Positions 45,032-54,291 are shown, counted from the stretch's first letter. The stretch is 64,000 bases of DNA from Plantactinospora mayteni (GCF_016862935.1 NZ_BONX01000035.1:186001-250000), one strand, 5' to 3'. Notes: generated from the sequence alone by a model not told the origin. Program-made: numbers and translations.

Positions 45032-45496
45032 ATGATTGGCGACAGACACATCGCCGCCCTCGACCAGATACTCGAACTCGTCGTGTTGGTCAACGACGAC
45101 ATGACCCGGAGCCTGGCCCGGGCCGGGCTGACCGTCTCGCGTACGCACCTGCTCTGGGAGCTGCGCCGGCACGGTCCGACGACCCAGCGGGACCTCGCCG
45201 CCGCGCTCAAGGTCAGCGCCCGCACCGTCACCGGGCTGGTCGACGGCCTGGAGACGACCGGATTCGTCAGCCGGCAGCCGCACCCGACCGACCGGCGGGC
45301 CACCCTGGTCACCTTCACCGAACGGGGACGGCAGACGGTCGAGGCGATGGAGCACGGCCAGCAGGAGTTCGCCCACCTGCTGTTCGCGGAGATGCCGGCG
45401 GAGCGGTTCGACGGCTTCACCGCCGGGCTGGGCGAGATCCTCGACCGGCTGCGCGGGATCGGCCTGGCGCAGTCGCAACCTGGAGACGACCGATGA
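45032..45496 (+). CDS. MarR family transcriptional regulator
   Basis: A 154-residue regulator from ATG 45032. The MarR fold is complete: LTVSRTHLLWELRRHGPTTQ, recognition region AAALKVSARTVTGLVDGLET and wing TGFVSRQPHPTDRRATLVTF. Its stop overlaps the start of a membrane protein (ATGA at 45493-45496), which may be its main target. A longer in-frame start at 44972 exists but would place the operator-like repeat inside the gene. Confidence 0.85.
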   Translation: MIGDRHIAALDQILELVVLVNDDMTRSLARAGLTVSRTHLLWELRRHGPTTQRDLAAALKVSARTVTGLVDGLETTGFVSRQPHPTDRRATLVTFTERGRQTVEAMEHGQQEFAHLLFAEMPAERFDGFTAGLGEILDRLRGIGLAQSQPGDDR

Positions 45497-46152
45497 CCCG
45501 GACCACCTTCCCGAAGGCACTGACGAAAACCTGGTCGCTGCTGCGCCGGGCCACTGTCTACGAGCTGGGCATGTGGCGCAGCCTGTTCCGCTGGATCCTG
45601 CGCCGGCCGACCGGCCCGGCCGGCACGGTGGCCTTCGGCTACGCGGGCGTGGTGACGCCGCTGCTGATCGTCTTCATCGTGGTCTCCACGATCGAGATCC
45701 CCGTGCTCGACCTGATCCTGCCGTGGAAGATCGCCCGGATCATCGCCGCCGTGCTGGGCATCTACGGGGTGTTCTGGATGATCGGGCTGCTGGCCAGCCT
45801 GCGCGTCCATCCGCACCTGGTCGGCGAGGCGGGCATCCGGGTCCGCAACGGCATCTCGCTCGACGTTACGCTGCCCTGGGCGGCGATCGACACGGTACGC
45901 AAGCGGCACCGCTCCCTGCCGTCCGGCCGGACCGTCCAGGTGGAGCGGACCGACACCCGGATCGTGCTCAACATCGGGATCTCCAGCCAGACCAGCGTCG
46001 ACATCCTGCTCCGCGAGCCGATCGTGCTGCCCGTGCCGAAGGGCACCGACGATCCCGTGCACGAGCTACGCCTCTATGCCGACGACGCCAACGGTCTCGT
46101 CGCCCTGGCCCGCCGGCACCTGACCGTCGGGTCGGCGGAGCACACCGGATAG
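45493..46152 (+). CDS. Integral membrane protein coupled to MarR
   Basis: A 219-residue protein with two transmembrane helices (residues about 47-67 and 79-102) followed by a soluble C-terminal domain with beta-rich PH-like character (VGEAGIRVRNGISLDVTLPW and TDTRIVLNIGISSQTSVDIL). The family is not named with certainty. ATGA coupling to the MarR gene suggests joint expression. Its role is unknown. Confidence 0.65.
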   Translation: MTRTTFPKALTKTWSLLRRATVYELGMWRSLFRWILRRPTGPAGTVAFGYAGVVTPLLIVFIVVSTIEIPVLDLILPWKIARIIAAVLGIYGVFWMIGLLASLRVHPHLVGEAGIRVRNGISLDVTLPWAAIDTVRKRHRSLPSGRTVQVERTDTRIVLNIGISSQTSVDILLREPIVLPVPKGTDDPVHELRLYADDANGLVALARRHLTVGSAEHTG

Positions 46153-46207
46153 CGTCCCCGCCCACCCCGGCGGGGGCCCGGCCACCGAGTCGTGATGTCC
46201 TTGCCGG

Positions 46208-46816
46208 ATGACGCCGGCCGAGGACTTCGCCGCACTGCTGGCCGGTCCGGTGGTGCCGGCGGCGCGCGGGCTGCTCGGCGCCACCCTCTCGGCGGGCGGC
46301 GTCACCGTCCGGCTCACCGAAGTGGAGGCGTACGCCGGCAGCGGCGGTGACCCGGCGTCGCACGCGCACCGGGGGCGTACCCCGCGCAACTCGGTGATGT
46401 TCGGGCCGGCCGGGCACGCCTACGCGTACTTCACCTACGGGATGCACTGGTGCGTGAACGTGGTCACCGGGCCGGACGGCGAGGCGTCGGCGGTACTGCT
46501 CCGGGCCGGTGAGGTGGTCGACGGGCTGGAGACCGCCCGGAGCCGGCGCACCGCCGTACGCCGGGATGTGGATCTCGCGCGCGGACCGGCCCGGCTCTGC
46601 GCGGCGCTCGGCCTGGACCGGGCCGTCTACGGCCGCTACCTGCTCGGCGACGGCCCGGTACGACTCCGCCCGCCGGCCGCCCCGGTGCCGCCGGCGGCGG
46701 TCGCGGCCGGTCCACGGGTCGGGGTCACCGGGGCGCACGACCTCCCGTGGCGGTTCTGGGTCGACGGCGACCCGACGGTCAGCGACTACCGCCGACACGT
46801 GCCCCGCCGGCCGTGA
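46208..46816 (+). CDS. DNA-3-methyladenine glycosylase (AAG/MPG family)
   Basis: A 202-residue base-excision repair enzyme. It has [20 protein letters not shown] with the active-site Glu region [18 protein letters not shown], the hallmark [20 protein letters not shown] and [11 protein letters not shown]. The product removes alkylated or deaminated purines. Length is normal. The stop codon lies in the first unit of a 22-bp tandem repeat. Confidence 0.9.
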   Translation: MTPAEDFAALLAGPVVPAARGLLGATLSAGGVTVRLTEVEAYAGSGGDPASHAHRGRTPRNSVMFGPAGHAYAYFTYGMHWCVNVVTGPDGEASAVLLRAGEVVDGLETARSRRTAVRRDVDLARGPARLCAALGLDRAVYGRYLLGDGPVRLRPPAAPVPPAAVAAGPRVGVTGAHDLPWRFWVDGDPTVSDYRRHVPRRP

Positions 46817-46876
46817 CCGCACGGACCGCTGGCCGTGACCGCACGGACCGCTGGCCGTGACCGCACGGATCGCCGG
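46811..46876 (+). repeat. 22-bp tandem repeat across the glycosylase stop codon
   Basis: Three units (46811-46832, 46833-46854, 46855-46876) of CCGTGACCGCACGGACCGCT plus GG, the third with two changes. The first contains the TGA of the glycosylase gene. Each unit holds CCGTGACCGCACGG, a hairpin-forming sequence, so the array could act as an RNA terminator or stabiliser. Confidence 0.8.
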
Positions 46877-46965
46877 CCGTACTGGTCACGGGGGCAACCC
46901 GAGCCCGCGCCGTGCTGGTGACCACGACGCGGGCCCGGGCTACCGGCCGGGTGTGGGAGGCCGGC

Positions 46966-49200
46966 CTACGGGAATTCGTTCAGGTACTGCACCTGGTTGG
47001 CGGTGTTGGCGGTGCCGCCGGAGTTGTTGATGATCCGGTTGATCGTGCCGACCCCGCCGAGCGAGACCGTCACCATGTTGTGGAACCGGACGCCCGAGGT
47101 GACCGGCACCTCGAAGGAGCGTTCGTTCACCACCGACGGATTGACGTTGAAGTAGCAGTAGCTGCCCAGCCCCCACGCCTCGTGACTGGTCACCGAGTCG
47201 GCCACCTTGTACGCGGCGTAGCCCCGGGTCGACCCGTTCATGAAGGCCGCCTGGTTCGGCGGGTCGTACGGCTTCTCGTTCTGGAAGAAGTACGTCCGTC
47301 CGCCGTTCCCGTTCCAGATCACCTCGTACTTCTGGTAGTGCTCGACGAAGAGGCCGTACATCGTGACGTTGTTGCCGTTCACCACCAACCCGGTGTCGGC
47401 GGTGTTGATGTTCCAGCCGTAGGTGCCCGCGTCACCGTGGTCGGCCCGCCACAGCCACATGTGGTCGCCGATCACGTTGTGGCTGTTGATCCGCAGGCTG
47501 GTGGTGGCCTTGCCGGGTACCGCGCCGCCGATCCGGAAGAAGACGTCGTGCAGCGAGGTCGGGTTGGCCGCGTGGCTGGTCGAGGAGCCGGCCGGACCGA
47601 CCTCCATCAGTACCGACGAGTTGGTGGCACCCGCCTCGAACATCAGGCCGGCGACCTTGACGCCGTCCACGTCGGCCACGGTCATCGCGGTGACGCCGTT
47701 CTGCGGCTCGATGGTGGCCAGGCCGAGGCCCAGGATCACGGTGTCCGGGCGGGTCACCCGGATCGTCTCGGTGGTCCGGTAGAGGCCCGGGGTGAAGAGC
47801 AGGTTCTTGCCCTGGGCGAGCGCGGCGTTGATGGTCGCCGCGTTGGTGCCCGGCCGGACGACGAAGAACTGGCTCAGCGAGATCGACGAGCCGGCCGGGG
47901 TCTTGTTGTACCAGCTCGTGCCCTGGCTGTTGCTGCGCAGCGCCGGTACGAAGACCCGGTATTCGCCGGTGCCGTCGATGTAGAGGAACGGCTTCTCCCG
48001 GACCACCGGGGTCTGCGCGACCACCGTGTGCGACGGGTTCGGGAAGTGCGGTGCCGGTGCCCCGGTCACCCCGGTGAAGACCATGTTCCAGACCGAGCCG
48101 TTCCAGCTTCCGAACTCGCTGTTCCGGGAGTACCACTGCTGCTGCGAGCCGGAGACGACCATACCGTCGATCTTGGTGTCGGCCATCAGGCCGCCGCTGG
48201 ACCAGCCGTCGCCGCCGTTCCAGAGCTGGATCTGGTTGCCCGCGCCGCGCAGGTGCATCCGCCGGTACGGCGCCGCCTGGGAGACCGCCCAGCGTTCCAC
48301 GATGGTGCCGGCCGGCAGGGTGACCGAGAGGTTCTCGGCGGCCCGCCAGAAGTTCTGGGTGGCGTTGCCGCCCATCCAGAACGCCTCCACCCGGACGTGC
48401 CCGTTCAGGTTGACGTCGTCCGGTGACATGCCGAGCCCGGCGACCTGGGTGAAGAAGCCGAGGTTGACGTCGGCGGTGTAGGTGCCGGGCTTGAACAGCA
48501 CCGCGTACCGCCGGGGGGCGAACTGTGCGGTCTCCTGCTCGGTGAAGAGCGAGTTCAGCCGGCCCTGGATGGTGGAGGTCGGTGTCGACGGGTCGAAGAC
48601 GAAGGTGTTCGGCCCGAAGTTCGGGTTGCGCGGGTCGGTCGGCTCGACCGGGTCGCCGGGGCCGGGTCCGCCGCCGCCGAACTCGCCGATGACCTCGAAC
48701 TCCCAGAGCGAGTACCCGTATCCGGTGCCCCGGGCGGTGCCGTACATCCGGACGTACCGGCCGGTGCCGGAGACGTTCAGCGTCTGGGTACCGCCGGTGC
48801 CGGTGCTGGTCGTGTAGACGTTGCTCCAGCTACTCGCGTTCTCGGATACCTGGATCTGGAACGCCCGGCCGTAGGCCGCCTCCCAGCGCAGCACCACCTG
48901 GCTGATCGTGGCGCTCGCGCCCAGGTCGACCTGGATCCACTGTGGATCGCTGAACGCGCTGGACCAGCGGGTGCCGGTGTTCCCGTCCACCGCGGCCGAC
49001 GCGGCGAAGGCGCCGCCCTCGGTGGACGAGGCCGTGGCCGGCCTGCCCTGCGAGATCAGCGCCGGTGCGGCGCTCGCGGGTGTCGGCCCGGCGAACGGGG
49101 TCAGGGCGAGCAGCAGCGTCGCCGCGAGTACGCCGGCGAGCCGGCGCGGTCGGGGGCGGCCGCCGGGATGTCCTCGGGAAGGAAAACGATGAAAAATCAT
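46966..49200 (-). CDS. Secreted F5/8-type C plus beta-helix glycan-active protein
   Basis: A 744-residue secreted protein. Basic N-terminus and signal peptide (LAGVLAATLLLALTPFAGPT, cleavage after ASA near residue 45) lead to a discoidin F5/8 type C domain (48-178, RPATASSTEGGAFAASAAVD and ATISQVVLRWE) that binds sugars. A Gly/Pro linker and a right-handed parallel beta-helix follow (PRRYAVLFKPGTYTADVNLG, VIGDHMWLWRADHGDAGTYG). The helix is of pectate-lyase/GH55-like type, and similar actinobacterial proteins are sometimes called adenylyl cyclase without support. Together with the neighbouring sugar importer and GH1 enzyme, a glucan-degrading role is likely. ATG 49200 is used. Confidence 0.7.
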   Translation of the reverse strand: MIFHRFPSRGHPGGRPRPRRLAGVLAATLLLALTPFAGPTPASAAPALISQGRPATASSTEGGAFAASAAVDGNTGTRWSSAFSDPQWIQVDLGASATISQVVLRWEAAYGRAFQIQVSENASSWSNVYTTSTGTGGTQTLNVSGTGRYVRMYGTARGTGYGYSLWEFEVIGEFGGGGPGPGDPVEPTDPRNPNFGPNTFVFDPSTPTSTIQGRLNSLFTEQETAQFAPRRYAVLFKPGTYTADVNLGFFTQVAGLGMSPDDVNLNGHVRVEAFWMGGNATQNFWRAAENLSVTLPAGTIVERWAVSQAAPYRRMHLRGAGNQIQLWNGGDGWSSGGLMADTKIDGMVVSGSQQQWYSRNSEFGSWNGSVWNMVFTGVTGAPAPHFPNPSHTVVAQTPVVREKPFLYIDGTGEYRVFVPALRSNSQGTSWYNKTPAGSSISLSQFFVVRPGTNAATINAALAQGKNLLFTPGLYRTTETIRVTRPDTVILGLGLATIEPQNGVTAMTVADVDGVKVAGLMFEAGATNSSVLMEVGPAGSSTSHAANPTSLHDVFFRIGGAVPGKATTSLRINSHNVIGDHMWLWRADHGDAGTYGWNINTADTGLVVNGNNVTMYGLFVEHYQKYEVIWNGNGGRTYFFQNEKPYDPPNQAAFMNGSTRGYAAYKVADSVTSHEAWGLGSYCYFNVNPSVVNERSFEVPVTSGVRFHNMVTVSLGGVGTINRIINNSGGTANTANQVQYLNEFP

Positions 49201-49412
49201 GACCCTGCCTGTCCGTGCGGAGGTGTCTGGCGCCGGCTGCTCCGCCAGGGTCGGGAGCGGACGGGCCAGTGGCGGTGTGTGCTGCCGACCGCGGGTGTGC
49301 CGCGGTCGGGCTGCTGCGCGAGGTGCGGGTTGGGGTTGGCTCGAAAGGTCGGTTCCGACCTGCGGAAACGACCGACGGCGGGCGGCGTCGACCGGTCGGC
49401 TGTGGACGGTTA

Positions 49413-49424
49413 GAGAGCGCTCTC
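49413..49424. promoter_or_regulatory. LacI-type palindrome upstream of the secreted enzyme
   Basis: GAGAGCGCTCTC is a perfect 12-bp palindrome 213 bp before the secreted enzyme start. It matches the core of CebR/LacI-type operators of actinomycetes (GAGCGCTC). No LacI-family gene lies in the window, so a distant repressor would have to bind it. Confidence 0.6.
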
Positions 49425-49471
49425 GCAGGATCACGAGTGTTGCGCCCGTGTTCCGTCGGCGTCAAGACATC

Positions 49472-49493
49472 AATTTATTACGACGTAATTTAT
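49472..49493. promoter_or_regulatory. ROK-type operator site 1
   Basis: AATTTATTACGACGTAATTT contains the 13-bp palindrome ATTACG-A-CGTAAT (49477-49489) in an AT-rich setting rare for this DNA. It lies between the ROK gene's end and the secreted enzyme. A TTGACG (49467-49462 on the minus strand) just downstream suggests the enzyme's promoter. The remaining sequence of 49201-49576 holds no gene. Confidence 0.55.
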
Positions 49494-49576
49494 CCCGAAT
49501 GCCGGAAGGCGCGGAAACCGTCGGATCGACGGGGCCGCACCACGTCGTCGGGACGAGTCGTCGGGACGGGCGGAGG

Positions 49577-50806
49577 TCAGTTGCGGATGCCGCCGGCGGC
49601 GAGCAGCCGGGCGACCGGCAGGGTGGCGGCACCGAGCGCCACCGCGTCGATCCCGAGCTGCCCCAACTCGATGGTGGCCTGCTCGTACGGCTGGTGCAGC
49701 GCCTGCCCGGCCGCCGCCTCGCGGATCGCCGGCAGCAGGTGCGCGCCGAGCGCCACCCCGGCCCAGCCGCCCAGCACCACCCGCTCCGGGTTGAACAGGT
49801 TGATCAGGTTCGCCACTCCGGCGCCGAGGTAGCCGGCCGTCTCGGCCAGCACCCGGCGGGCGGTCTCGGACCGGTCCGCCGCCTCGATCAGGGCGCCGAG
49901 CTGGGACTCCTCGTCGGCACCGGGTACGGGGTGCCCGCGCCGGGCCTCCCGGTAGCGGTCGATGATCCCCTCCGCGCCGACGTACGCCTCCAGGCAGCCC
50001 CGGGCGCCACACCGGCAGGCGCGGCCGTCGTAGACCAGGGTGGTGTGTCCCCACTCGCCGGCGCTGCTGGAGACGCCCCGGTACATCACCCCGTTGGTCA
50101 CCACCGCCGCGCCGACCCCGGAGCCGACCAGCGCGAAGACGGCGTGCCGGCTGCCCCGCCCGGCCCCGAACCACATCTCGGCCTGGCCCAGCGTCTTCGC
50201 GCCGTTGTCGACGTGCACCGGCAGGTCGGCCTCGGCCCGGATCAGCCGCTCCAGCGGTACGCCGTGCCAGCCGAGGGTCTGGGCGTGCACGATCGCCTCG
50301 CCGCCCTGCACCACCACACCGGAGACGCCGATGCCGACGCCGAGGATCTCCGACCGGGCCGCCCCGGCCCGCTCGGTGACGGCGTCCAGCCCGGCCAGGA
50401 TGTGCCGGACCACGGTGGCCGGCTCCGGCCCGGCCGCGTCGAGCGGGTATTCGGCGCTGGCCAGCATCGTCATCGCCAGGTCGAACAGTTCGACCCGGAT
50501 CCGGGTCTCGCCGACGTCGACCCCGGCGACCAGGGCGTACCGGGGGGCGACCCGGAGCATCATGCTGGGGCGACCGCCGTCGGACTCCACCGCGCCGGCC
50601 TCGACCACCAGACCGGCCGTGATCAGGTCCCCGACCACGTTGCTGACGGCGGGCTGGCTCAGCCCGGTGAAGCGGGCGAGGTCCTGCCGGGTCAGCGGGC
50701 CCTCGAGGAACAACTTCGACAGCAGGGCGGACCGGTTGCGCTGTCGCACGATCCGGTTCGTCGTCCGTTCCAGGTCCACCCACCACCTCGATAAACCCGG
50801 GTTCAC
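49577..50806 (-). CDS. ROK family transcriptional repressor (NagC/XylR type)
   Basis: A 409-residue regulator. The N-terminal winged helix is GPLTRQDLARFTGLSQPAVS followed by NVVGDLITAGLV. The ROK sugar-binding domain follows (VAGVDVGETRIRVELFDLAM, DNGAKTLGQAEMWFGAGRGS, GEWGHTTLV), with the zinc signature CRCGARGCLEAY. GTG 50806 is used; GTG 50779 with GAGGTGG upstream would start VDLERTTNRIVRQRN and is perhaps better. Divergent to a sugar ABC operon whose promoter overlaps an AT-rich site like the one at 49472, so it probably represses both until its inducer appears. Confidence 0.87.
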   Translation of the reverse strand: MNPGLSRWWVDLERTTNRIVRQRNRSALLSKLFLEGPLTRQDLARFTGLSQPAVSNVVGDLITAGLVVEAGAVESDGGRPSMMLRVAPRYALVAGVDVGETRIRVELFDLAMTMLASAEYPLDAAGPEPATVVRHILAGLDAVTERAGAARSEILGVGIGVSGVVVQGGEAIVHAQTLGWHGVPLERLIRAEADLPVHVDNGAKTLGQAEMWFGAGRGSRHAVFALVGSGVGAAVVTNGVMYRGVSSSAGEWGHTTLVYDGRACRCGARGCLEAYVGAEGIIDRYREARRGHPVPGADEESQLGALIEAADRSETARRVLAETAGYLGAGVANLINLFNPERVVLGGWAGVALGAHLLPAIREAAAGQALHQPYEQATIELGQLGIDAVALGAATLPVARLLAAGGIRN

Positions 50807-50830
50807 CGGGAGTCACTGTACGGCTCGTCC

Positions 50831-50875
50831 TTGACGGCGGAGCCACCAGACACTTTAATAACCGCGTAAATTAAG
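50831..50875 (+). promoter_or_regulatory. Promoter and ROK-type operator site 2 of the sugar ABC operon
   Basis: TTGACG (50831-50836) and TTTAAT (50854-50859) are 17 bp apart, the best promoter in the window. The sequence CTTTAATAACCGCGTAAATT at 50853-50872 (imperfect palindrome to 50875) covers the -10 and start point and resembles site 1 in CGTAAWTTA. The leader to GTG 51029 is about 160 nt. Confidence 0.7.
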
Positions 50876-51028
50876 CCTTGATGGAACCCCCTTCGGTGGC
50901 TCCCGCTCCACCCCCGCCGACGGTGATCGTGCCCGTACCGCTCCACCACCCCGGCCGCCCACGGGCCCCGCTCCGGCGCCACCGCCGACGGGCCGGCGAG
51001 GCCGCCGGCCGACGCAGAAGGGCAAGTC

Positions 51029-52330
51029 GTGTCCAGACGACACCTCGTTATGGCTGTCGCGGCGCTGTTGACGACCGCCTCGCTCGCCGCCTGCGGCGAA
51101 TCCGGCGACTCGTCCGAGGGCGCCGCGAAGACGCTCACCTACTGGGCCAGCAACCAGGGCGCCAGCATCGAGTTCGACAAGCAGACCCTCCAGCCCGAGC
51201 TGGACAAGTTCGAGCAGCAGACCGGCATCAAGGTCAACGTCGAGGTCGTACCCTGGTCGGACCTGCTCAACCGACTGCTCGCCGCCGCCACCTCGGGCAA
51301 GGGCCCGGACGTGGTGAACATCGGCAACACCTGGTCGGCCTCGTTGCAGGCCACCAACGCGCTGATCCCGTTCGACGACGCGACCCTGGCCGAGGTGGGC
51401 GGCAAGGACCGGTTCGTGCCGGCCGCGCTGGCCGCCGCCGGTGCCCCCGGCAAGCCGCCGGCCGCCGTGCCGCTCTACAGCCTGGCGTACGCGCTCTACT
51501 ACAACAAGAAGATGTTCTCCGACGCCGGCATCACCGCCCCGCCCACCACCTGGGAGGAGCTGGTCGAGACCGGCAAGAAGCTGACCAAGTCCGGCCAGTG
51601 GGGCCTGGCGGTGGAGGGCGCGAACCCGTCGGAGAACTCCCACCACGCCTTCACCTTCGGTCAGCAGTGGGGCGGCGAGTGGTTCGACTCGGCCGGTAAG
51701 CCGACCTTCGACACCCCGCAGAACGTCGCTGCGGTGAAGCGGTACGTCGACCTGATGGCCGTTGACAAGATCGTCAACCCCAGCAACGCCGAGTACGCCC
51801 AGAACCAGTCCGTCGCCGACTTCGCCAACCGCAAGGCGGCGATGCTGCTCTGGCAGGCCGCGGGGTCGAACTTCAAGGCCCAGGGGATGAGCCCGGACGA
51901 GTGGGGGATCGCCCCGGTGCCGTTCCCGGCAACCCCGCCGCCCGGCGGCAAGAAGGTCAACAGCATGGTGGCCGGCATCAACCTGGCGGTCTTCACGCAC
52001 ACCGAGAACCGCGAGGGTGCGCTCCAGTTCGTCAAGTTCATGACCAGCGACGCGGAGCAGGTGATCCTCAACAAGACCTACGGCTCGCTGCCGTCGGTCA
52101 AGACGGCGAACGCCGACCCGGCGTTCCAGGCGCCGGAGCAGAAGGTGCTGGGTGAGGTACTCGGCTCCACCGCCGCCCCGCTGCCGCAGGTGCCGGAGGA
52201 GAGCCAGTTCGAGACCCTGGTCGGTACCGCCATGAAGGAACTCTTCGCCGACGCCGCGGGCGGCAAGCCCGTCACCGAGGCGCAGGTGAAGGAGAAGCTC
52301 GGCGTGGCGCAACAGAAGATGGGCAGCTGA
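51029..52330 (+). CDS. Sugar ABC transporter substrate-binding lipoprotein
   Basis: A 433-residue family 1 solute-binding protein from GTG 51029 (AAGGG upstream). The lipobox ends LAAC at Cys22. The mature part has the usual pattern: LTYWASNQGASIEFDKQTLQ, GPDVVNIGNTWSASLQ, NKKMFSDAGITAPPTTWEEL and VNSMVAGINLAVFTHTENRE. It delivers an oligosaccharide to the two permeases downstream. An ATPase is not encoded nearby, so a shared MsiK-type ATPase elsewhere would power uptake, as usual in actinomycetes. Confidence 0.9.
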   Translation: MSRRHLVMAVAALLTTASLAACGESGDSSEGAAKTLTYWASNQGASIEFDKQTLQPELDKFEQQTGIKVNVEVVPWSDLLNRLLAAATSGKGPDVVNIGNTWSASLQATNALIPFDDATLAEVGGKDRFVPAALAAAGAPGKPPAAVPLYSLAYALYYNKKMFSDAGITAPPTTWEELVETGKKLTKSGQWGLAVEGANPSENSHHAFTFGQQWGGEWFDSAGKPTFDTPQNVAAVKRYVDLMAVDKIVNPSNAEYAQNQSVADFANRKAAMLLWQAAGSNFKAQGMSPDEWGIAPVPFPATPPPGGKKVNSMVAGINLAVFTHTENREGALQFVKFMTSDAEQVILNKTYGSLPSVKTANADPAFQAPEQKVLGEVLGSTAAPLPQVPEESQFETLVGTAMKELFADAAGGKPVTEAQVKEKLGVAQQKMGS

Positions 52331-52400
52331 GCCGCGACGCCGACGGTTGACCGTGGAGGGGGACCGCCGCCCCCTCCACGGTCCACCTTGAGAGGATCCG

Positions 52401-53390
52401 ATGGCCACCACCACCGCGCCCGGCCCCGTACGGCCCGCCGGGCGACCAGCCGGGGACGACCCGCCGAGCCGGCGCGGGCGCCGTGGCGTACGGCGGTCGT
52501 ACCTGCCGTACCTGCTGCTCGTCCCGGCCGCACTGCTCGAACTCGGCATCCACGTGGTCCCGATGCTCGTCGGGGTCTGGATGAGCCTGCTCGAACTCAC
52601 CCAGTTCCACATCCGGGACTGGTCCACCGCGCCCTTCGCCGGCTTCGAGAACTACCGGGTCACCTTCGACTTCGACTCCGCCACCGGCCGGGACCTGCTG
52701 CACTCGTTCTGGGTCACCGCGCTCTACACCACCCTCTCGGTGGGCTTCTCCTGGATGCTCGGGCTGGCCGCCGCGGTCTTCCTGCAACGGCCGTTCCGGG
52801 GGCGGGCGCTGCTGCGTACCCTCTTCCTGACCCCGTACGCGCTGCCGGTCTACACCGCCGTGATCACCTGGACCTTCATGTTCCAGCGGGACACCGGCCT
52901 GGTGAACCACGCCCTCGACCAGCTCGGCCTGATCGACGGGGCCAACCCGCCGTTCTGGCTGATCGGCGAGAACAGCTTCGTCGCCCTGCTGATCGTCTCG
53001 GTCTGGAAGTCCTGGCCGTTCGCGTTCCTCTGCCTGATGGCCGGGCTCCAGAACGTACCGCCGGAACTCTACGAGGCGTCCGCGATCGACGGCGCCGGCT
53101 TCTGGCGGCGGCTGCGCGACGTCACGCTGCCGATGCTCCGGCCGGTCAACCAGGTACTGCTGCTGGTCCTCTTCCTCTGGACCTTCAACGACTTCAACAC
53201 CCCGTACGTGCTCTTCGGCGGCTCCGCGCCGAGGCAGGCCGACCTGATCTCGATCCACATCTACCAGAGTTCCTTCGTCACCTGGAACTTCGGCCTCGGC
53301 TCGGCGATGTCCGTGGCGCTGCTGCTCTTCCTGCTCGTCGTCACCGCCGTATACCTGCTCGTCACCAACCGCAGGAGAGAGCATGCGTGA
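52401..53390 (+). CDS. Sugar ABC transporter permease (MalF type)
   Basis: A 329-residue permease from ATG 52401 behind GAGAGGA. Six to seven helices are predicted (YLLLVPAALLELGIHVVPML first). The EAA loop that docks the ATPase is YEASAIDGAGFWRRLRDVTL followed by PMLRP. It overlaps the second permease by 8 nt (ATGCGTGA) and pairs with it. Confidence 0.9.
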   Translation: MATTTAPGPVRPAGRPAGDDPPSRRGRRGVRRSYLPYLLLVPAALLELGIHVVPMLVGVWMSLLELTQFHIRDWSTAPFAGFENYRVTFDFDSATGRDLLHSFWVTALYTTLSVGFSWMLGLAAAVFLQRPFRGRALLRTLFLTPYALPVYTAVITWTFMFQRDTGLVNHALDQLGLIDGANPPFWLIGENSFVALLIVSVWKSWPFAFLCLMAGLQNVPPELYEASAIDGAGFWRRLRDVTLPMLRPVNQVLLLVLFLWTFNDFNTPYVLFGGSAPRQADLISIHIYQSSFVTWNFGLGSAMSVALLLFLLVVTAVYLLVTNRRREHA

Positions 53391-54222
53391 GTCAACCGGC
53401 GAACGCTGGGCCCGCCGCATCGTGCTCAGCCTGCTGACCCTCTTCGTCGTCGCCCCGCTCTACGTGATGGTGAGTTCCGGACTCAAGCCGCTGCGCGACG
53501 TGCAGGGCGCCTTCACCTGGCTACCCAGCCGGGTCACGTTCCAGCCGTTCGTGGACATGTGGCAGACGGTGCCGCTCGGCAGATATCTGGTGAACAGCCT
53601 GCTGGTGGCGAGCGCCGCCGCAGTGGTCTCGGTGGCGATCGCCATCTTCGCCGCCTTCGCGATCAGCCGCTACCGGTTCCGCGGCCGGCAACTCTTCTCG
53701 GTCACCGTGCTCTCGACGCAGATGTTCCCCGGAATCCTCTTCCTGCTGCCGCTCTTCCTCATCTACGTCAACCTGGGCAACGTGACCGGGATCGAGCTGT
53801 ACGCCACCCGGCTCGGGCTGATCATCACCTACCTCACCTTCTCGCTGCCGTTCTCCATCTGGATGCTGGTCGGCTACTTCGACTCGATCCCACGCGGGCT
53901 CGACGAGGCGGCCCAGGTCGACGGGGCCGGGCCGCTGCGCACGCTGTTCCAGGTGATCCTGCCGACGGCGGTGCCGGGCATCGTCGCGGTCACCGTGTAC
54001 GCCTTCATGACCGCCTGGGGCGAGGTGCTCTTCGCCTCGGTGATGACCGACGAGAACAGCCGTACCCTCGCGGTCGGGCTTCAGGGCTATGCGACCCAGT
54101 ACAACGTCTACTGGAACCAGGCGATGGCCGCCTCGGTGGTGGTGAGCATCCCGGTGGTGGTCGGCTTCCTCGCCCTACAGCGCTATTTCGTCGCCGGACT
54201 GACCGCCGGAGCGGTCAAGTGA
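53383..54222 (+). CDS. Sugar ABC transporter permease (MalG type)
   Basis: A 279-residue permease with six helices. The EAA loop is DEAAQVDGAGPLRTLFQVIL followed by PTAVPG. The start in the 8-nt overlap with the MalF-type gene fixes the frame. A hairpin follows after about 40 nt, then the GH1 gene, whose product would split the imported sugar. Confidence 0.9.
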   Translation: MRESTGERWARRIVLSLLTLFVVAPLYVMVSSGLKPLRDVQGAFTWLPSRVTFQPFVDMWQTVPLGRYLVNSLLVASAAAVVSVAIAIFAAFAISRYRFRGRQLFSVTVLSTQMFPGILFLLPLFLIYVNLGNVTGIELYATRLGLIITYLTFSLPFSIWMLVGYFDSIPRGLDEAAQVDGAGPLRTLFQVILPTAVPGIVAVTVYAFMTAWGEVLFASVMTDENSRTLAVGLQGYATQYNVYWNQAMAASVVVSIPVVVGFLALQRYFVAGLTAGAVK

Positions 54223-54263
54223 TCCTGTTTCGACCTGAACCGCGCGGCCCCCGCGCCTCGACG

Positions 54264-54291
54264 TTCCCTTGCGGCTGCGACGGACCGCAGG
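54264..54291 (+). terminator. Hairpin between ABC operon and GH1 gene
   Basis: CCCTTGCGG (54264-54272) pairs with CCGCAGGGG (54283-54291) with one T-G pair; the loop is 10 nt. It lies between the second permease and the GH1 gene and could reduce read-through. Confidence 0.5.
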
